64,000 nt of DNA from Falsihalocynthiibacter sp042445055 (GTDB taxonomy: Bacteria > Pseudomonadota > Alphaproteobacteria > Rhodobacterales > Rhodobacteraceae): contig NZ_CP170339.1 of NCBI RefSeq assembly GCF_042445055.1, positions 2,294,001 through 2,358,000 of the forward strand, written 5' to 3'. Every line of letters starts with the position of its first letter. The first letter of the stretch is position 1. The notes below the pieces were generated by a model. It was not told the origin of the DNA and did not search any database. It saw only the letters and a program-made list of their open reading frames with translations. The position numbers and the translations under genes are program-made. Of this stretch, positions 33,915 to 44,980 are shown in pieces.

Positions 33915-34823
33915 CTAACCATCCACAAGTTCAATGAATTCACGCCATTCGCGCGCGGCCATGCCGGAATTCTCTTGTGTCACGTCTTCCCCTTTCAGGC
34001 GGCGACGGACAACATCCAGCGCCTGCGCCGACAGGGTTGCTCCGCCCATGCGGTAGTCTTCGAACGCGCCATAGGCCGCAGGAACCCAATCCGCGACAAC
34101 CTTCGCAATTGCATCGGCATAAACACGGATTTCATATTGCGCATGACTATCCGCCCGCAAACGCAGGAAGTGGAACAGATTATGCAGGTCAACCTTCCAG
34201 TACCACTGTGTGTAAATATTGCTCGGAAGGTTCATCCGCGCCAACTCCCGCGCCAGACCTTGCTGCCCCTCTTCCGAGATCATGCTCTCATAGTTGTCAT
34301 AGGCGCGGTTTGCATCGGATTTCAGAATCTCCAATACACGCGCCGCTTCCTCACCCGTTAGGTTCTCTCCGCGCCCCTGATTGTTTATCACCGACTGCGC
34401 CGCCAAATGCTCAGGCGCAGGAATGTAAAATTCGCGATCAAGAATTGAATACCGCGCGGAATATTCGTTCACATTGGCCGTACGGTGACGGATCCACTGA
34501 CGCGCAACAAAAATCGGCAACTTCACGTGCAACTTCACTTCGCACATTTCAAACGGAGTCGAATGCCAATGACGCATCAGGTAGCGGATCAGACCCTTGT
34601 CGTTCTGAACCGATTTTGTCCCCTTACCATAGGAAACCCGCGCCGCCTGACAGATCGCCGCATCGTCCCCCATGTAATCCACCACACGTACAAAGCCATG
34701 ATCCAAGACTTCCTGCGCAGTATAGAGATGCTTTTCCATCCCCGGCGCAACAGCCCGAAGGGTTGGTTGAGGGGTGCCGCGAAGGGCTTCGATTTCTGCT
34801 AGCTGCTCGGGGCTAAGGGGCAT
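33915..34823 (-). CDS. thyX: FAD-dependent thymidylate synthase ThyX
   Basis: Makes dTMP from dUMP using methylene-tetrahydrofolate and reduced flavin. The ThyX motif RHRTANVNEYSARYS (residues 112-126) is intact. 302 aa, longer than many ThyX because of a C-terminal extension. No thyA was seen in the window, consistent with use of ThyX in this lineage. Divergent from the surface lipoprotein gene across 220 bp. Confidence 0.97.
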   Translation of the reverse strand: MPLSPEQLAEIEALRGTPQPTLRAVAPGMEKHLYTAQEVLDHGFVRVVDYMGDDAAICQAARVSYGKGTKSVQNDKGLIRYLMRHWHSTPFEMCEVKLHVKLPIFVARQWIRHRTANVNEYSARYSILDREFYIPAPEHLAAQSVINNQGRGENLTGEEAARVLEILKSDANRAYDNYESMISEEGQQGLARELARMNLPSNIYTQWYWKVDLHNLFHFLRLRADSHAQYEIRVYADAIAKVVADWVPAAYGAFEDYRMGGATLSAQALDVVRRRLKGEDVTQENSGMAAREWREFIELVDG

Positions 34824-35043
34824 ATGGGATCCTCACTGCGCGTATGGTTGGCGTTCTGCGACTCGTTTTCATACCTATATATACGAACGTAATGCGGCTT
34901 GGCCACAAAATGCGGGGCTAATATTGGGCTCCCATAAAAACCACACACTTAGAAAAACCTTCCCTAAACGCGCTCGATGATTGACTTTTATTCCGATTGC
35001 CTAAACCTTTGCGAAAACTCAGGCAAAAGCAGTGGCCCATCCT

Positions 35044-35910
35044 ATGTATAAAAAATTCCTATTCTGTGCAGCGTTGACCCTTTCGGCATGCGGAGGCGGC
35101 GAAGCACCGTTCGGCACGACCACCGGACCAGGATCAGACGGTGAGGATGGCGTTTCCACAGACCCCAAAGAAATCTACACGGCCGAGATGAACAACCTCG
35201 TCTATGACGCCAAAAACGACGAGCTGATCATTAACAACCTGCCCTTTGACGGTGTGGACGGCCGTTATGAAAACACAGGTATCAAGACTGTTGAAGGCTT
35301 CGAAGTATTCGCCAGCAAGAAAAGTGGTGAGCAAGGCAAAGCCCAATACTACGCTATTTACGCATCCAGTGAAAATGGCCGCGCAGGCGCTGCAGGCACC
35401 GCATTCTATGCCGAGTATGGCCACGGCGGCGCGATGATCGGACGCAACACAACAAACGTAAATCTCCCCGTCAAAAAAGGCGAACTCGTCTACCGTGGTG
35501 ATTACGCTGGTATTATCGTAGGCGACTCTAAATCTGGGCGCTCGGAAGTTTCGCTCGCAAGCGGTGATGCCGTTATTTTCGTCGACCTTCTTGATTTTGA
35601 TGTCGATGGCGCCGTACTCGGCGGCATCCGTAACCGTGAAGAATTCGATGTCGAGGGCAATAGCTTGGGCAGCCTCTCAAACATTATCCTGAATGAAACT
35701 TCTATCAGCGAAGATGGCCGGATCAACAGCGGAACCGCGAACACTTTCCAAGGCAGCGACATAAAGGCGAGCGGTTCATACGAAGGTGTGTTTGCGGGCC
35801 GCAATGGCGAGCAAATCGTTGGAACAGTCAAGATCGAAGGTGCGGTTGATAACGAAGATTCTGAGCTCGGACGGGTTCAAGAAACTGGCGTCTTTATCGT
35901 AACCGACTAA
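35044..35910 (+). CDS. Predicted surface lipoprotein, TbpB-like (Slam substrate)
   Basis: 288 aa. A short signal peptide ends in the lipobox LSAC (Cys16), followed by a Gly-rich tether (GGGEAPFG and TTTGPGSDGEDG). The body is predicted beta strands; near the C terminus GSYEGVFAGRNGEQIVGTVK (about residues 245-264) looks like the handle-barrel motif of TbpB-, HpuA- and fHbp-like lipoproteins (compare the G-x-FYG-x-x-A-x-E-x-GG pattern). The next gene, overlapping by one base, is a Slam-type outer membrane barrel, which exports such lipoproteins to the cell surface. Ligand unknown; iron or heme binding is only a guess from the family. Confidence 0.82.
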   Translation: MYKKFLFCAALTLSACGGGEAPFGTTTGPGSDGEDGVSTDPKEIYTAEMNNLVYDAKNDELIINNLPFDGVDGRYENTGIKTVEGFEVFASKKSGEQGKAQYYAIYASSENGRAGAAGTAFYAEYGHGGAMIGRNTTNVNLPVKKGELVYRGDYAGIIVGDSKSGRSEVSLASGDAVIFVDLLDFDVDGAVLGGIRNREEFDVEGNSLGSLSNIILNETSISEDGRINSGTANTFQGSDIKASGSYEGVFAGRNGEQIVGTVKIEGAVDNEDSELGRVQETGVFIVTD

Positions 35911-37280
35911 TGCGACTTCTCTGGGCCATATTGCTGATTGGCGGTATGGCATTGCCTGCAGCGGCACAAATCCGTATTTCACCGGACCAAGCGCGCAATG
36001 CCGCGCAGCAGTTCCTCCTTGAGGGGCAACCACTTGTTGCGCGCGAACTCGCGAGAGGATTGCTGCTGCGCGACCCAAACGACCTAAGCGCGCATTTATT
36101 GCTTTCGATTTCCGAACGGCACCTCGGCAACTATGGTGAAGCGACCAAGTCAGGCAAAAAGGCATGGTCCCTCGCCGAAGATCCAGAGGGAAAATTCAAC
36201 GCAGCCCTCGTCACCGCACAAGCCCTTTCGTCAAACAAGGCCTACACACGCTCGCAAATCTGGTTGCGCCGCGCTGCGCAGATTGCTCCGACGGAAGCGA
36301 CCAAAGAGAAAGCGGTCAACGATCTGCGCTATGTCCGCAGCATCAATCCATGGTCGATGGATTACCGCTTTGCTCTGCGCCCATCCTCCAACATCAATAA
36401 CGGCTCCAACGCCGATGTAATCACGATCGGCGGATTACCTCTCTTGGTGTCAGGGAGGAACAAGCCACTCTCGGGTCTTGGCCTGACACTCGGCGCGGCG
36501 GCGGAATACACCAAACCAGTTTCCAGCACCCAAGCTTGGCGGTTTGGCGTGGATATCGAAACACGGCAGTATGCGCTCTCGCAAGAGGCCAAAGAAATCG
36601 CGCCCGATGCCAGCGGCAGCGACTTTGCATTCTCCAGCCTCAAACTCCACGCCGCCTATGACTGGAGCGCCCCCTCCTCTCGGCTCGCTCAATCGGTCGA
36701 GGCGCAAATCGGGCGGTACCGCTATGGCGGCGAACCACTTAGCAACCTTGTTTGGTTGAAATACGCGGCGGTTTATCGTCAAAAGAACGGTGTTGAGAAC
36801 AGATTGTCCCTCTTCGCCGAGGGTAATTCTCGCCTTGATAATCACGCGCGCGACACCAGCCAGTATTCCCTCATCTTCCAACAGCGTCGCGCGACGGAAT
36901 CCGGCGGAATCTTCGCGTGGAATTTCACGGCGAGCACGACAAACTTGACTGGTGACAAAGAGTTTGGCCGCGCCACCGATCTTGCGAATGACGCGATCGG
37001 AGGTGGATTTCGCTATACTTGGGCCAAACCATTTTTCAACGCGACCACGAGCTTTGGCGTCCAATACGAGGCCCAACTCTATGACACAACGCGATACGTG
37101 CGCGGCGAACAGCGCAAGGACCATCAAACTGTGGCCACCCTGTCGATGTTCTTTGACGAGTTTGAATATTATGGTTTCGCTCCTGTTCTAGACATTCTGT
37201 ACCAACGCAAAATTTCAAACGCTCCGCTCTTTTCTGTGAATAGTTTCGGCGTCAATCTCGGCATTCGCAGCACTTTCTAG
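35910..37280 (+). CDS. Slam-like outer membrane protein (surface lipoprotein assembly modifier)
   Basis: 456 aa. Signal peptide 1-19 (ending PAAA), an N-terminal TPR-type helical domain (about 25-145: QQFLLEGQPLVARELARGLL, then LGNYGEATKSGKKAW) and a long beta-barrel domain (about 150-456) of alternating aromatic strands, ending in a terminal Phe as outer membrane barrels do (GVNLGIRSTF). TPR plus a barrel of this size is the Slam (DUF560) architecture; Neisseria Slam proteins flip lipoproteins to the surface. The ATG overlaps the lipoprotein stop by one base, tying the two together. Confidence 0.85.
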   Translation: MRLLWAILLIGGMALPAAAQIRISPDQARNAAQQFLLEGQPLVARELARGLLLRDPNDLSAHLLLSISERHLGNYGEATKSGKKAWSLAEDPEGKFNAALVTAQALSSNKAYTRSQIWLRRAAQIAPTEATKEKAVNDLRYVRSINPWSMDYRFALRPSSNINNGSNADVITIGGLPLLVSGRNKPLSGLGLTLGAAAEYTKPVSSTQAWRFGVDIETRQYALSQEAKEIAPDASGSDFAFSSLKLHAAYDWSAPSSRLAQSVEAQIGRYRYGGEPLSNLVWLKYAAVYRQKNGVENRLSLFAEGNSRLDNHARDTSQYSLIFQQRRATESGGIFAWNFTASTTNLTGDKEFGRATDLANDAIGGGFRYTWAKPFFNATTSFGVQYEAQLYDTTRYVRGEQRKDHQTVATLSMFFDEFEYYGFAPVLDILYQRKISNAPLFSVNSFGVNLGIRSTF

Positions 37281-37365
37281 CCAGCCACCAGAAAATTCCG
37301 CGTGCCCTCTTGAACCTCTTTGCGGTTTCAGATCACCTTGCCGTCGAACAGCAAAGGATACCGAA

Positions 37366-37794
37366 ATGACGTTAAAATACCTTCACACGATGGTGCGCGT
37401 AAAAAATCTCGAAACCTCAATGGCGTTCTATGAACTATTGGGCCTCAAAGAAACCAAGCGTTACGACAATGAATCTGGCCGCTTTTCCCTTATTTTCATG
37501 GCGCCAGAGGGGCAAGAAGAATGCCCGGTAGAGCTAACCTACAACTGGGACGGCGATGACGAACTCCCAAGCGATAGCAGACACTTCGGGCATCTGGCCT
37601 ATGAGGTAGATGATATCTATGCCGTCTGCCAAAAGCTTCAGGACGCAGGTGTCATTATCAACCGCCCGCCCCGCGACGGCCACATGGCTTTTGTCCGCTC
37701 ACCTGACAACATCTCGATCGAGTTGCTGCAAAAGGGTGAGAGCCTCGCTCCTGCCGAACCTTGGGCGAGCATGGAAAATACTGGCCACTGGTAA
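37366..37794 (+). CDS. gloA: Lactoylglutathione lyase (glyoxalase I)
   Basis: Converts the methylglyoxal-glutathione hemithioacetal to S-lactoylglutathione. 142 aa VOC protein with metal ligands His7 (KYLHTMVRV), Glu56 (VELTYNW), His76 (HFGHLAYEV) and Glu119 (SIELLQKGE), the set used by Ni/Zn glyoxalase I. Start at 37366; the family begins MTLKYLHTM. Works with the glutathione pool maintained by gor elsewhere in this window. Ends at a terminator. Confidence 0.96.
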   Translation: MTLKYLHTMVRVKNLETSMAFYELLGLKETKRYDNESGRFSLIFMAPEGQEECPVELTYNWDGDDELPSDSRHFGHLAYEVDDIYAVCQKLQDAGVIINRPPRDGHMAFVRSPDNISIELLQKGESLAPAEPWASMENTGHW

Positions 37795-37802
37795 GCCCAT
37801 CG

Positions 37803-37834
37803 AAGGTCCGCGCAGCTTGTTGTGCGGACCTTTT
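37803..37834 (+). terminator. Terminator of gloA
   Basis: A 12-bp stem (37803-37814 with 37821-37832, one G-U pair), loop GCTTGT, then four T. It lies in the tail-to-tail gap with the MarR-type gene. Confidence 0.9.
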
Positions 37835-37836
37835 GC

Positions 37837-38334
37837 CTAGTAGATATATCTGATCTGATCGGTCCAATACCGTTCCACACGCCGCAGCGCCACATTGATA
37901 TCTTCAATGCCCTCGGCCCCAAGCACACCTTTTTTCTCAAGCCCGTCTGCGTGACGCAGGAACAACTCGTTCACAACATTCCGAATGTGGCGTCCCTTTT
38001 CGGTCAGTCGCACACGCACAGAGCGGCGGTCAATCTCGCAGCGTTGATGGTGCATGTACCCCGTATCCACCAGTTTCTTGAGGTTATAGGACACGTTCGA
38101 ACCCTGATAATAACCACGAGACTTCAACTCGCCCGCTGTGACTTCGTTTTCGCCGATGTTGAAGAGCAAAAGCGCCTGAACCGCATTAATATCCAGCACA
38201 CCGACGCGCTCGAACTCGTCCTTAATAACGTCGAGCAATAGCCGATGAAGCCGCTCAACCAAGGCCAAAGCCTCAAGATAGCTCGGCATGAATCCCTGCG
38301 CTGACGGCAGTTCAAATTTAGTATGTAAACTCAT
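37837..38334 (-). CDS. MarR-family winged-helix regulator, LdtR-like
   Basis: 165 aa. Winged helix with DINAVQALLLFNIGENEVTA and GELKSRGYYQGSNVSYNLKK, wing DRRSVRVRLTEKG; this pattern is close to LdtR of Rhizobiales, which controls an L,D-transpeptidase and osmotic tolerance. The start at 38334 is chosen because GGAGAG lies 5 nt before it; an upstream in-frame ATG at 38388 lacks this. No L,D-transpeptidase is beside it, so its target lies elsewhere. Confidence 0.9.
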   Translation of the reverse strand: MSLHTKFELPSAQGFMPSYLEALALVERLHRLLLDVIKDEFERVGVLDINAVQALLLFNIGENEVTAGELKSRGYYQGSNVSYNLKKLVDTGYMHHQRCEIDRRSVRVRLTEKGRHIRNVVNELFLRHADGLEKKGVLGAEGIEDINVALRRVERYWTDQIRYIY

Positions 38335-38426
38335 CAATCTCTCCGCAAATAGCTCTTGAGAGAGACTTTGGCGGCAAAAGCCAAACATTCGGTTAAGCCA
38401 TAAAAATTGAGAGAAAATTTTTTGGA

Positions 38427-38702
38427 TTATTTCTTTAACGCATGCTGCGAAATCGTTGAAATCAAGTCCAAATACTGCTCAGGCGTCGGTGCTGATCCAT
38501 TCACCCAAGTATAGAGTTCTTGATCGTTTTCCCACAACAGGGCGTCATAAATATCTAATTCCGCGGCGGTCAGCGTCGTTAATTCGGTGTCAGAGAATGG
38601 ACCGAGAATCATGTCCATTTCCTTGGTACCTCTGCGCCAACTACGCATCTGCAACCGCTTGATCCGATTTTCGGGCGTTTCGTTCTGGGATTCTACGGTC
38701 AC
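38427..38702 (-). CDS. sdhE: FAD assembly factor SdhE
   Basis: 91 aa. The SdhE signature RGTKEMDMILGPF (residues 24-36) is complete; the protein helps attach FAD covalently to succinate dehydrogenase. Small helical protein, cytoplasmic. Divergent from the aminotransferase gene across 78 bp. Confidence 0.95.
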   Translation of the reverse strand: MTVESQNETPENRIKRLQMRSWRRGTKEMDMILGPFSDTELTTLTAAELDIYDALLWENDQELYTWVNGSAPTPEQYLDLISTISQHALKK

Positions 38703-38780
38703 GGTTGGCTCCTAAATACTTGTGCGCACGCGCATGTCAGCCTAAGACATGGAACCGGCAGATACAAACCGGAGCCCCTC

Positions 38781-39998
38781 ATGTCCAGCATTTCAGACGA
38801 TTTTCTCTCAAAGACTCTCGCGCGGGTTAAACCCTCTCCAACCATTGCAGTGTCCAACCTCGCCGCCGAGCTAAAGGCCGCAGGTAAGGATGTCATTGGT
38901 CTGGGCGCAGGCGAGCCGGATTTCGACACGCCCCAGCATATCAAAGACGCAGGCATCGCCGCGATCAACGCTGGCAAAACCAAATATACCGCCGTGGATG
39001 GCATTCCAGAACTCAAATCCGCGATCTGCGCCAAGTTCAAGCGCGACAATGGCCTTACCTATGAAAACGCACAGGTCACCGTCGGAACCGGCGGCAAGCA
39101 GATCCTTTACAATGCGTTAATGGCGACCCTGAACGAAGGCGACGAAGTTATCATCCCCGCGCCCTATTGGGTTTCCTATCCCGATATGGTGCTCCTCGCG
39201 GGCGGAACTCCCGTCGCTGTCGAGGCTGGCATCGAGACAGGTTTCAAAATGACGCCTGAGCAACTCGAAGCGGCCATCACCCCCAAAACGAAATGGCTCA
39301 TCTTTAACTCCCCGTCCAACCCAACGGGCGCGGGCTATTCTGCCGAGGAACTCAAGGGGCTGACGGATGTGCTTTTGCGCCATCCGCATGTCTGGGTGAT
39401 GACCGATGACATGTACGAGCACCTCGTTTTTGACGACTTCAAATTCGCGACCCCCGCTGAGGTCGAGCCCAAGCTTTATGACCGCACGCTCACGTGCAAT
39501 GGCGTCTCCAAGGCCTATGCGATGACGGGTTGGCGGATTGGCTACGCGGCGGGGCCAAAACCCCTTATCGCGGCAATGCGCAAAATCCAGAGCCAATCCA
39601 CCTCTAACCCCTGCTCGGTTTCGCAATGGGCTGCGGTTGAGGCTCTGAATGGCACCCATGATTTCATCCACGAAAACAATGCTGTATTCCTGCGCCGCCG
39701 TAACCTTGTGGTTGAAATGCTGAACGCAGCAGAAGGCATCACCTGCCCCACCCCAGATGGCGCGTTCTATGTGTATCCGAACATCGCGGGCTGTATCGGC
39801 AAGACTTCCCCAGCGGGCGCGAAAATTACCGACGATCAGGCCTTCGCCACCGCACTCCTCGAGGAAACGGGTGTTGCGGTTGTGTTTGGTGCGGCCTTTG
39901 GACTTTCGCCAAACTTCCGCGTCAGTTACGCTACTTCCGACGAAGCCCTCAAAGAGGCCTGCAAACGGATTCAGTCGTTCTGTGCAGACCTGAAATAA
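38781..39998 (+). CDS. aatA: Aspartate aminotransferase (class I fold, subgroup 1b type)
   Basis: PLP enzyme that swaps amino groups between aspartate and 2-oxoglutarate; this subgroup often also uses prephenate. 405 aa with GLGAGEPDFDTP near the start, the substrate/PLP motif NSPSNPTG, and the Schiff-base Lys in NGVSKAYAMTGWRIGYAAG. Arg in SPNFRVSYAT binds the substrate carboxylate. A short hypothetical gene follows by 14 nt. Confidence 0.95.
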   Translation: MSSISDDFLSKTLARVKPSPTIAVSNLAAELKAAGKDVIGLGAGEPDFDTPQHIKDAGIAAINAGKTKYTAVDGIPELKSAICAKFKRDNGLTYENAQVTVGTGGKQILYNALMATLNEGDEVIIPAPYWVSYPDMVLLAGGTPVAVEAGIETGFKMTPEQLEAAITPKTKWLIFNSPSNPTGAGYSAEELKGLTDVLLRHPHVWVMTDDMYEHLVFDDFKFATPAEVEPKLYDRTLTCNGVSKAYAMTGWRIGYAAGPKPLIAAMRKIQSQSTSNPCSVSQWAAVEALNGTHDFIHENNAVFLRRRNLVVEMLNAAEGITCPTPDGAFYVYPNIAGCIGKTSPAGAKITDDQAFATALLEETGVAVVFGAAFGLSPNFRVSYATSDEALKEACKRIQSFCADLK

Positions 39999-40012
39999 TA
40001 ACAAGGACGGCC

Positions 40013-40423
40013 ATGCCCGATCATCTTCCCGAGTACTACTTCAGAGTTCGCGAGAATGGCGCGGCGGTTTTTCGTCTAGACACCGAGAACCGCCAAAGCC
40101 GGATCGAGATGGATCAAATTGCGGTCGCCAATGTAAAGAACGGCGAGATTAAAGCGAACGGCGACCGCACACTTTCTGACCAAGATATCGAAACAATCCA
40201 GAACTGGATATCAGAGCGCCGTGCCCTTCTGGCGCAGCGCTCCATCGACGATATCCGCCGTTTGGTCGATCAGCTTAATCTCACGGCACAATGGGCCCAA
40301 AGCAAAGCAACCGACGCCGAGCTTGTGGAGCTCAACGACGATCTGCTTTTTGCCATGCACGATTTGCGCAGCGTCCTCGTCCGCAAGAAAGCCGACCGCA
40401 TCCAAAAGGCGCGAGGCTCCTAG
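40013..40423 (+). CDS. Conserved hypothetical protein
   Basis: 136 aa with no family that I can name. The N-terminal half looks like beta strands (YYFRVRENGAAVFRLDTENR), the C-terminal half like two amphipathic helices (ALLAQRSIDDIRRLVDQLNL, then DDLLFAMHDLRSVLVRKKAD) that could form a coiled-coil hairpin. No signal peptide or membrane segment. It follows the aminotransferase by 14 nt and is probably co-transcribed. Stop-to-stop overlap (CTAG) with the MATE gene. Confidence 0.85.
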   Translation: MPDHLPEYYFRVRENGAAVFRLDTENRQSRIEMDQIAVANVKNGEIKANGDRTLSDQDIETIQNWISERRALLAQRSIDDIRRLVDQLNLTAQWAQSKATDAELVELNDDLLFAMHDLRSVLVRKKADRIQKARGS

Positions 40424-41808
40424 GCGGAGGTTTCAGGCGCCGCGGATTTGGCTGCGGCTTCGCTGATCTTGACCGAGCGCATCCAGAACCGCATCGACAG
40501 CAAGACAGCCGCCGCCGACAGGCCGATCACCAGCCCCATCCAAACGCCCTCCGCGCCATAGCGCTCCTCGGATCCGAGGTAATAACTCGCGGTCGCTCCC
40601 AGCCCCCAATAAGAGATAACAGCAATCCACATCGGCACGCGCGCATCCTGCAGCCCGCGCAGCAATCCAAGCGCCATCGCCTGCAATGCATCCGCAACCT
40701 GAAAAATCCCCGCCATAAACAAGAGTGTCGTCCCAATGGCGATAATCTCGGGTCGAAGCGGATCATCGGGCGCTACGAACGCACCTGCCAGCACCTCTGG
40801 GATCATCACAAACAACGCCACACCAAACAGCGACAACACAAAGGAAATCAGCGTGGCCACAAGCGCCCCGCGCCGCAAATGTGCCTCGTCGCCCATGCCA
40901 TAGGCACGCCCCGCGCGCACGGTTGCCGCACTCGACAAACCCAAATGGATCATAAAGACAGCGCCCGACATCTGAAGCGCAATGCCATGCGCCGCCAGCG
41001 GTATCGTTCCAAGCCAGCCAATCATAATCGTCGCAAGATTAAACAGCCCGACCTCGGCCAATGCCGTAATCCCGATCGGAAATCCAAGCCGTACAACCTG
41101 CCAGAATGCTTCCCAATCCGACCGCCAAAACCGCGAGAAAAGAGCGTGCTCGGGCAAATAGCGCACCGCATAAATACCCATATAAAGCAGCAAGAGCGTG
41201 TTCACCCCAAGCGACGCAATCGCCGCCCCGCGGATACCCAATTCAGGCATCCCGAAGTTCCCGAAGATAAACAGATAGTTCAGCACAACGTTAAGAACGA
41301 CTGCCGCAAGCGAGGCATAGAAAACCGTATTCGCACGCTCAAGCGCCGACAGATACATCCGCAAAACCGTAGACGCGAGCGCCATAAGCATACCGGGCGC
41401 TGAAATCCGCAAATAGGACTGCGCCGCCATCGCAAGCTCCGAATCTTGTCCCATCGCAATGAGAATCGGTGCCGAGAAAAACATCGGGATCATCACCGCA
41501 AAGGCATAGAACCCAACCGCCCACATTCCCATCCGCGTCACGCGGCGAATTTGTGTCGGATCATCCTGTGCATCCGCGGCCGCCACCAATGGCACCACCG
41601 CCGATGCAAAACCAGAACCCAAAATAAACAGAATAAACGCAAACGACGTCCCCAAAACCGATGCCGCCAAGGTCTCGACCGAGTACCACCCAAGCATCAG
41701 TGTATCGGTCATATGCACCGCAAATTGCGCCAACTGAGAACCGATTAGAGGAAGCCCCAAAAGGAGCACCGCGCGCGTGTGCCCGCCATATGATAATTCT
41801 TTTGCCAT
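40420..41808 (-). CDS. MATE-family multidrug efflux protein
   Basis: 462 aa with twelve predicted membrane helices in two MatE repeats (about residues 15-230 and 240-440). LGLPLIGSQLAQFAVHMTDT at the start is typical of the NorM/DinF-like branch. It exports cationic drugs using a Na+ or H+ gradient; substrate not predictable. Divergent from a DUF1761 gene across 237 bp that contains a direct repeat. Confidence 0.95.
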   Translation of the reverse strand: MAKELSYGGHTRAVLLLGLPLIGSQLAQFAVHMTDTLMLGWYSVETLAASVLGTSFAFILFILGSGFASAVVPLVAAADAQDDPTQIRRVTRMGMWAVGFYAFAVMIPMFFSAPILIAMGQDSELAMAAQSYLRISAPGMLMALASTVLRMYLSALERANTVFYASLAAVVLNVVLNYLFIFGNFGMPELGIRGAAIASLGVNTLLLLYMGIYAVRYLPEHALFSRFWRSDWEAFWQVVRLGFPIGITALAEVGLFNLATIMIGWLGTIPLAAHGIALQMSGAVFMIHLGLSSAATVRAGRAYGMGDEAHLRRGALVATLISFVLSLFGVALFVMIPEVLAGAFVAPDDPLRPEIIAIGTTLLFMAGIFQVADALQAMALGLLRGLQDARVPMWIAVISYWGLGATASYYLGSEERYGAEGVWMGLVIGLSAAAVLLSMRFWMRSVKISEAAAKSAAPETSA

Positions 41809-41945
41809 AATTCCGATTACGCTGCTTTCTGAGCATTTACAACGCTCATGAACCGCGCATTCCGACGCCCGCGCCTGTCACCCACGCCCGCCGCGCGGCC
41901 TCCGATAACCAATGCACCTGAAAACACAGGCCGCTCCTCTATGTG

Positions 41946-41994
41946 ACCTTTTGGTAAACTTGCCCAAAAAAAGTGCAAACAACCTTTTGATAAA
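41946..41994. repeat. Pair of direct 13-nt repeats upstream of the DUF1761 gene
   Basis: ACCTTTTGGTAAA (41946-41958) and ACCTTTTGATAAA (41982-41994) agree at 12 of 13 positions, 36 bp apart. Placed 52-100 nt before the DUF1761 start and in the shared region with the MATE gene, they could be binding sites for a regulator. Confidence 0.4.
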
Positions 41995-42045
41995 TCGCCA
42001 ATCTGGCGCAAACTCCTTCACACACACGAAAAACAGGAGCACGAA

Positions 42046-42432
42046 ATGGAAGAAATTCTAACAGGTGTAAGCTGGCTCGCCGTCATCGTCGGCGCGGTTG
42101 TGTCGTTCTTGGTCGGCTGGCTTTGGTACTCTCCCAAGCTCTTCGGCACGAAATGGGCGGAGGGCGTAGGCGTAAATCTGGGTGACGCCAACGAAATGCC
42201 CAAGGCCGCAATGATAAGTCAATTCCTTGGCCTTTTCCTCATGAGTTGGTTCGTCAGCGTAACGGCGGCCTCAAACCTGCTGCTGACGGTCATTCTGGCG
42301 ACAGTTGCATTTACGGTCATGGGCTACGCCGGCAACGCCTTCGCTGGTCACTCAAACTATGCTCGAAACGTAAACGCAGGATACTGGATCGTAGCGCTCG
42401 TTATCATGGTCATCTGCAACGGTATTTTCTGA
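42046..42432 (+). CDS. DUF1761 membrane protein
   Basis: 128 aa with four membrane helices and the DUF1761 pattern (VGWLWYSPKLFGTKWAEGVG near residue 24). Function unknown. CAGGAG lies 7 nt before the ATG. Monocistronic as far as can be seen. Confidence 0.92.
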   Translation: MEEILTGVSWLAVIVGAVVSFLVGWLWYSPKLFGTKWAEGVGVNLGDANEMPKAAMISQFLGLFLMSWFVSVTAASNLLLTVILATVAFTVMGYAGNAFAGHSNYARNVNAGYWIVALVIMVICNGIF

Positions 42433-42544
42433 ATTAAATCAAAGGGGTTTCCGCCATGAAATCAGCGGGAAAACCAGCCAGACATTTGCTCCTTGTATCA
42501 CCGTCCCGAACACTTATATTTTTGGGCGAAAGGCGGACCGTGAA

Positions 42545-42859
42545 ATGAGCAATCCCTTTAGTTTCATAATCGATCGCGTGATCAACAAGGCCAAAGCCGA
42601 AGGCGAGTTTGATAACCTCCCAGGTGCGGGGAAGCCGCTTGATCTTGAGAAGATGGCCAAAAATCCGCCGATGAACACGATCCTCAAAAACTATAACGTC
42701 AAGCCCCCCGCCGTCGTCCTGAACCAACAAATTCAGGCAAGCTATGCTCACCTGAAAACCCTGACTGACCCCGACGAGCGCAAAGCCGAAATGAAGAAAC
42801 TCGCGGATTTGCAGCTGCGTTATACCCTCCACCTCGAGGCGCATCGCAAGTACGGCTAA
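42545..42859 (+). CDS. DUF1992 (DnaJC28-like) protein
   Basis: 104 aa. The DUF1992 pattern is clear: EGEFDNLPGAGKPLDLEKM, then NPPMNTILKNYNVKPPAV. The same domain is found in the eukaryotic DnaJ homologue C28, but no J domain is present here. Role unknown, cytoplasmic. Start at the ATG 42545. Confidence 0.92.
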   Translation: MSNPFSFIIDRVINKAKAEGEFDNLPGAGKPLDLEKMAKNPPMNTILKNYNVKPPAVVLNQQIQASYAHLKTLTDPDERKAEMKKLADLQLRYTLHLEAHRKYG

Positions 42860-42961
42860 CTTCCACCTGATTCCGCGTATAATATAGCGTCAAGCGCTTG
42901 CTTGCGCGCATCCCTGCTGTCACAATGATCTTCAACCAAAATCAACAATGAGCAGCGCACC

Positions 42962-44926
<1,965 letters not shown>

Positions 44927-44938
44927 CGAACAATGATA

Positions 44939-44979
44939 TGACGGTGGACGTTCCCTACTGAAAAACACGTCCGCCGTCA
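44939..44979. terminator. Hairpin between parE and the SRPBCC gene
   Basis: A 13-bp stem with one G-U pair (44939-44951 with 44967-44979) around a 15-nt loop in the tail-to-tail gap. No T tract on either side; a structural 3' end for both transcripts. Confidence 0.6.
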
Positions 44980-44980
44980 T

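Noticed and set aside
40291..41403. 370-codon Arg/His/Gln-rich plus-strand frame opposite the MATE gene
   Set aside because: Composition reflects the complement of membrane-protein codons; no family signal.
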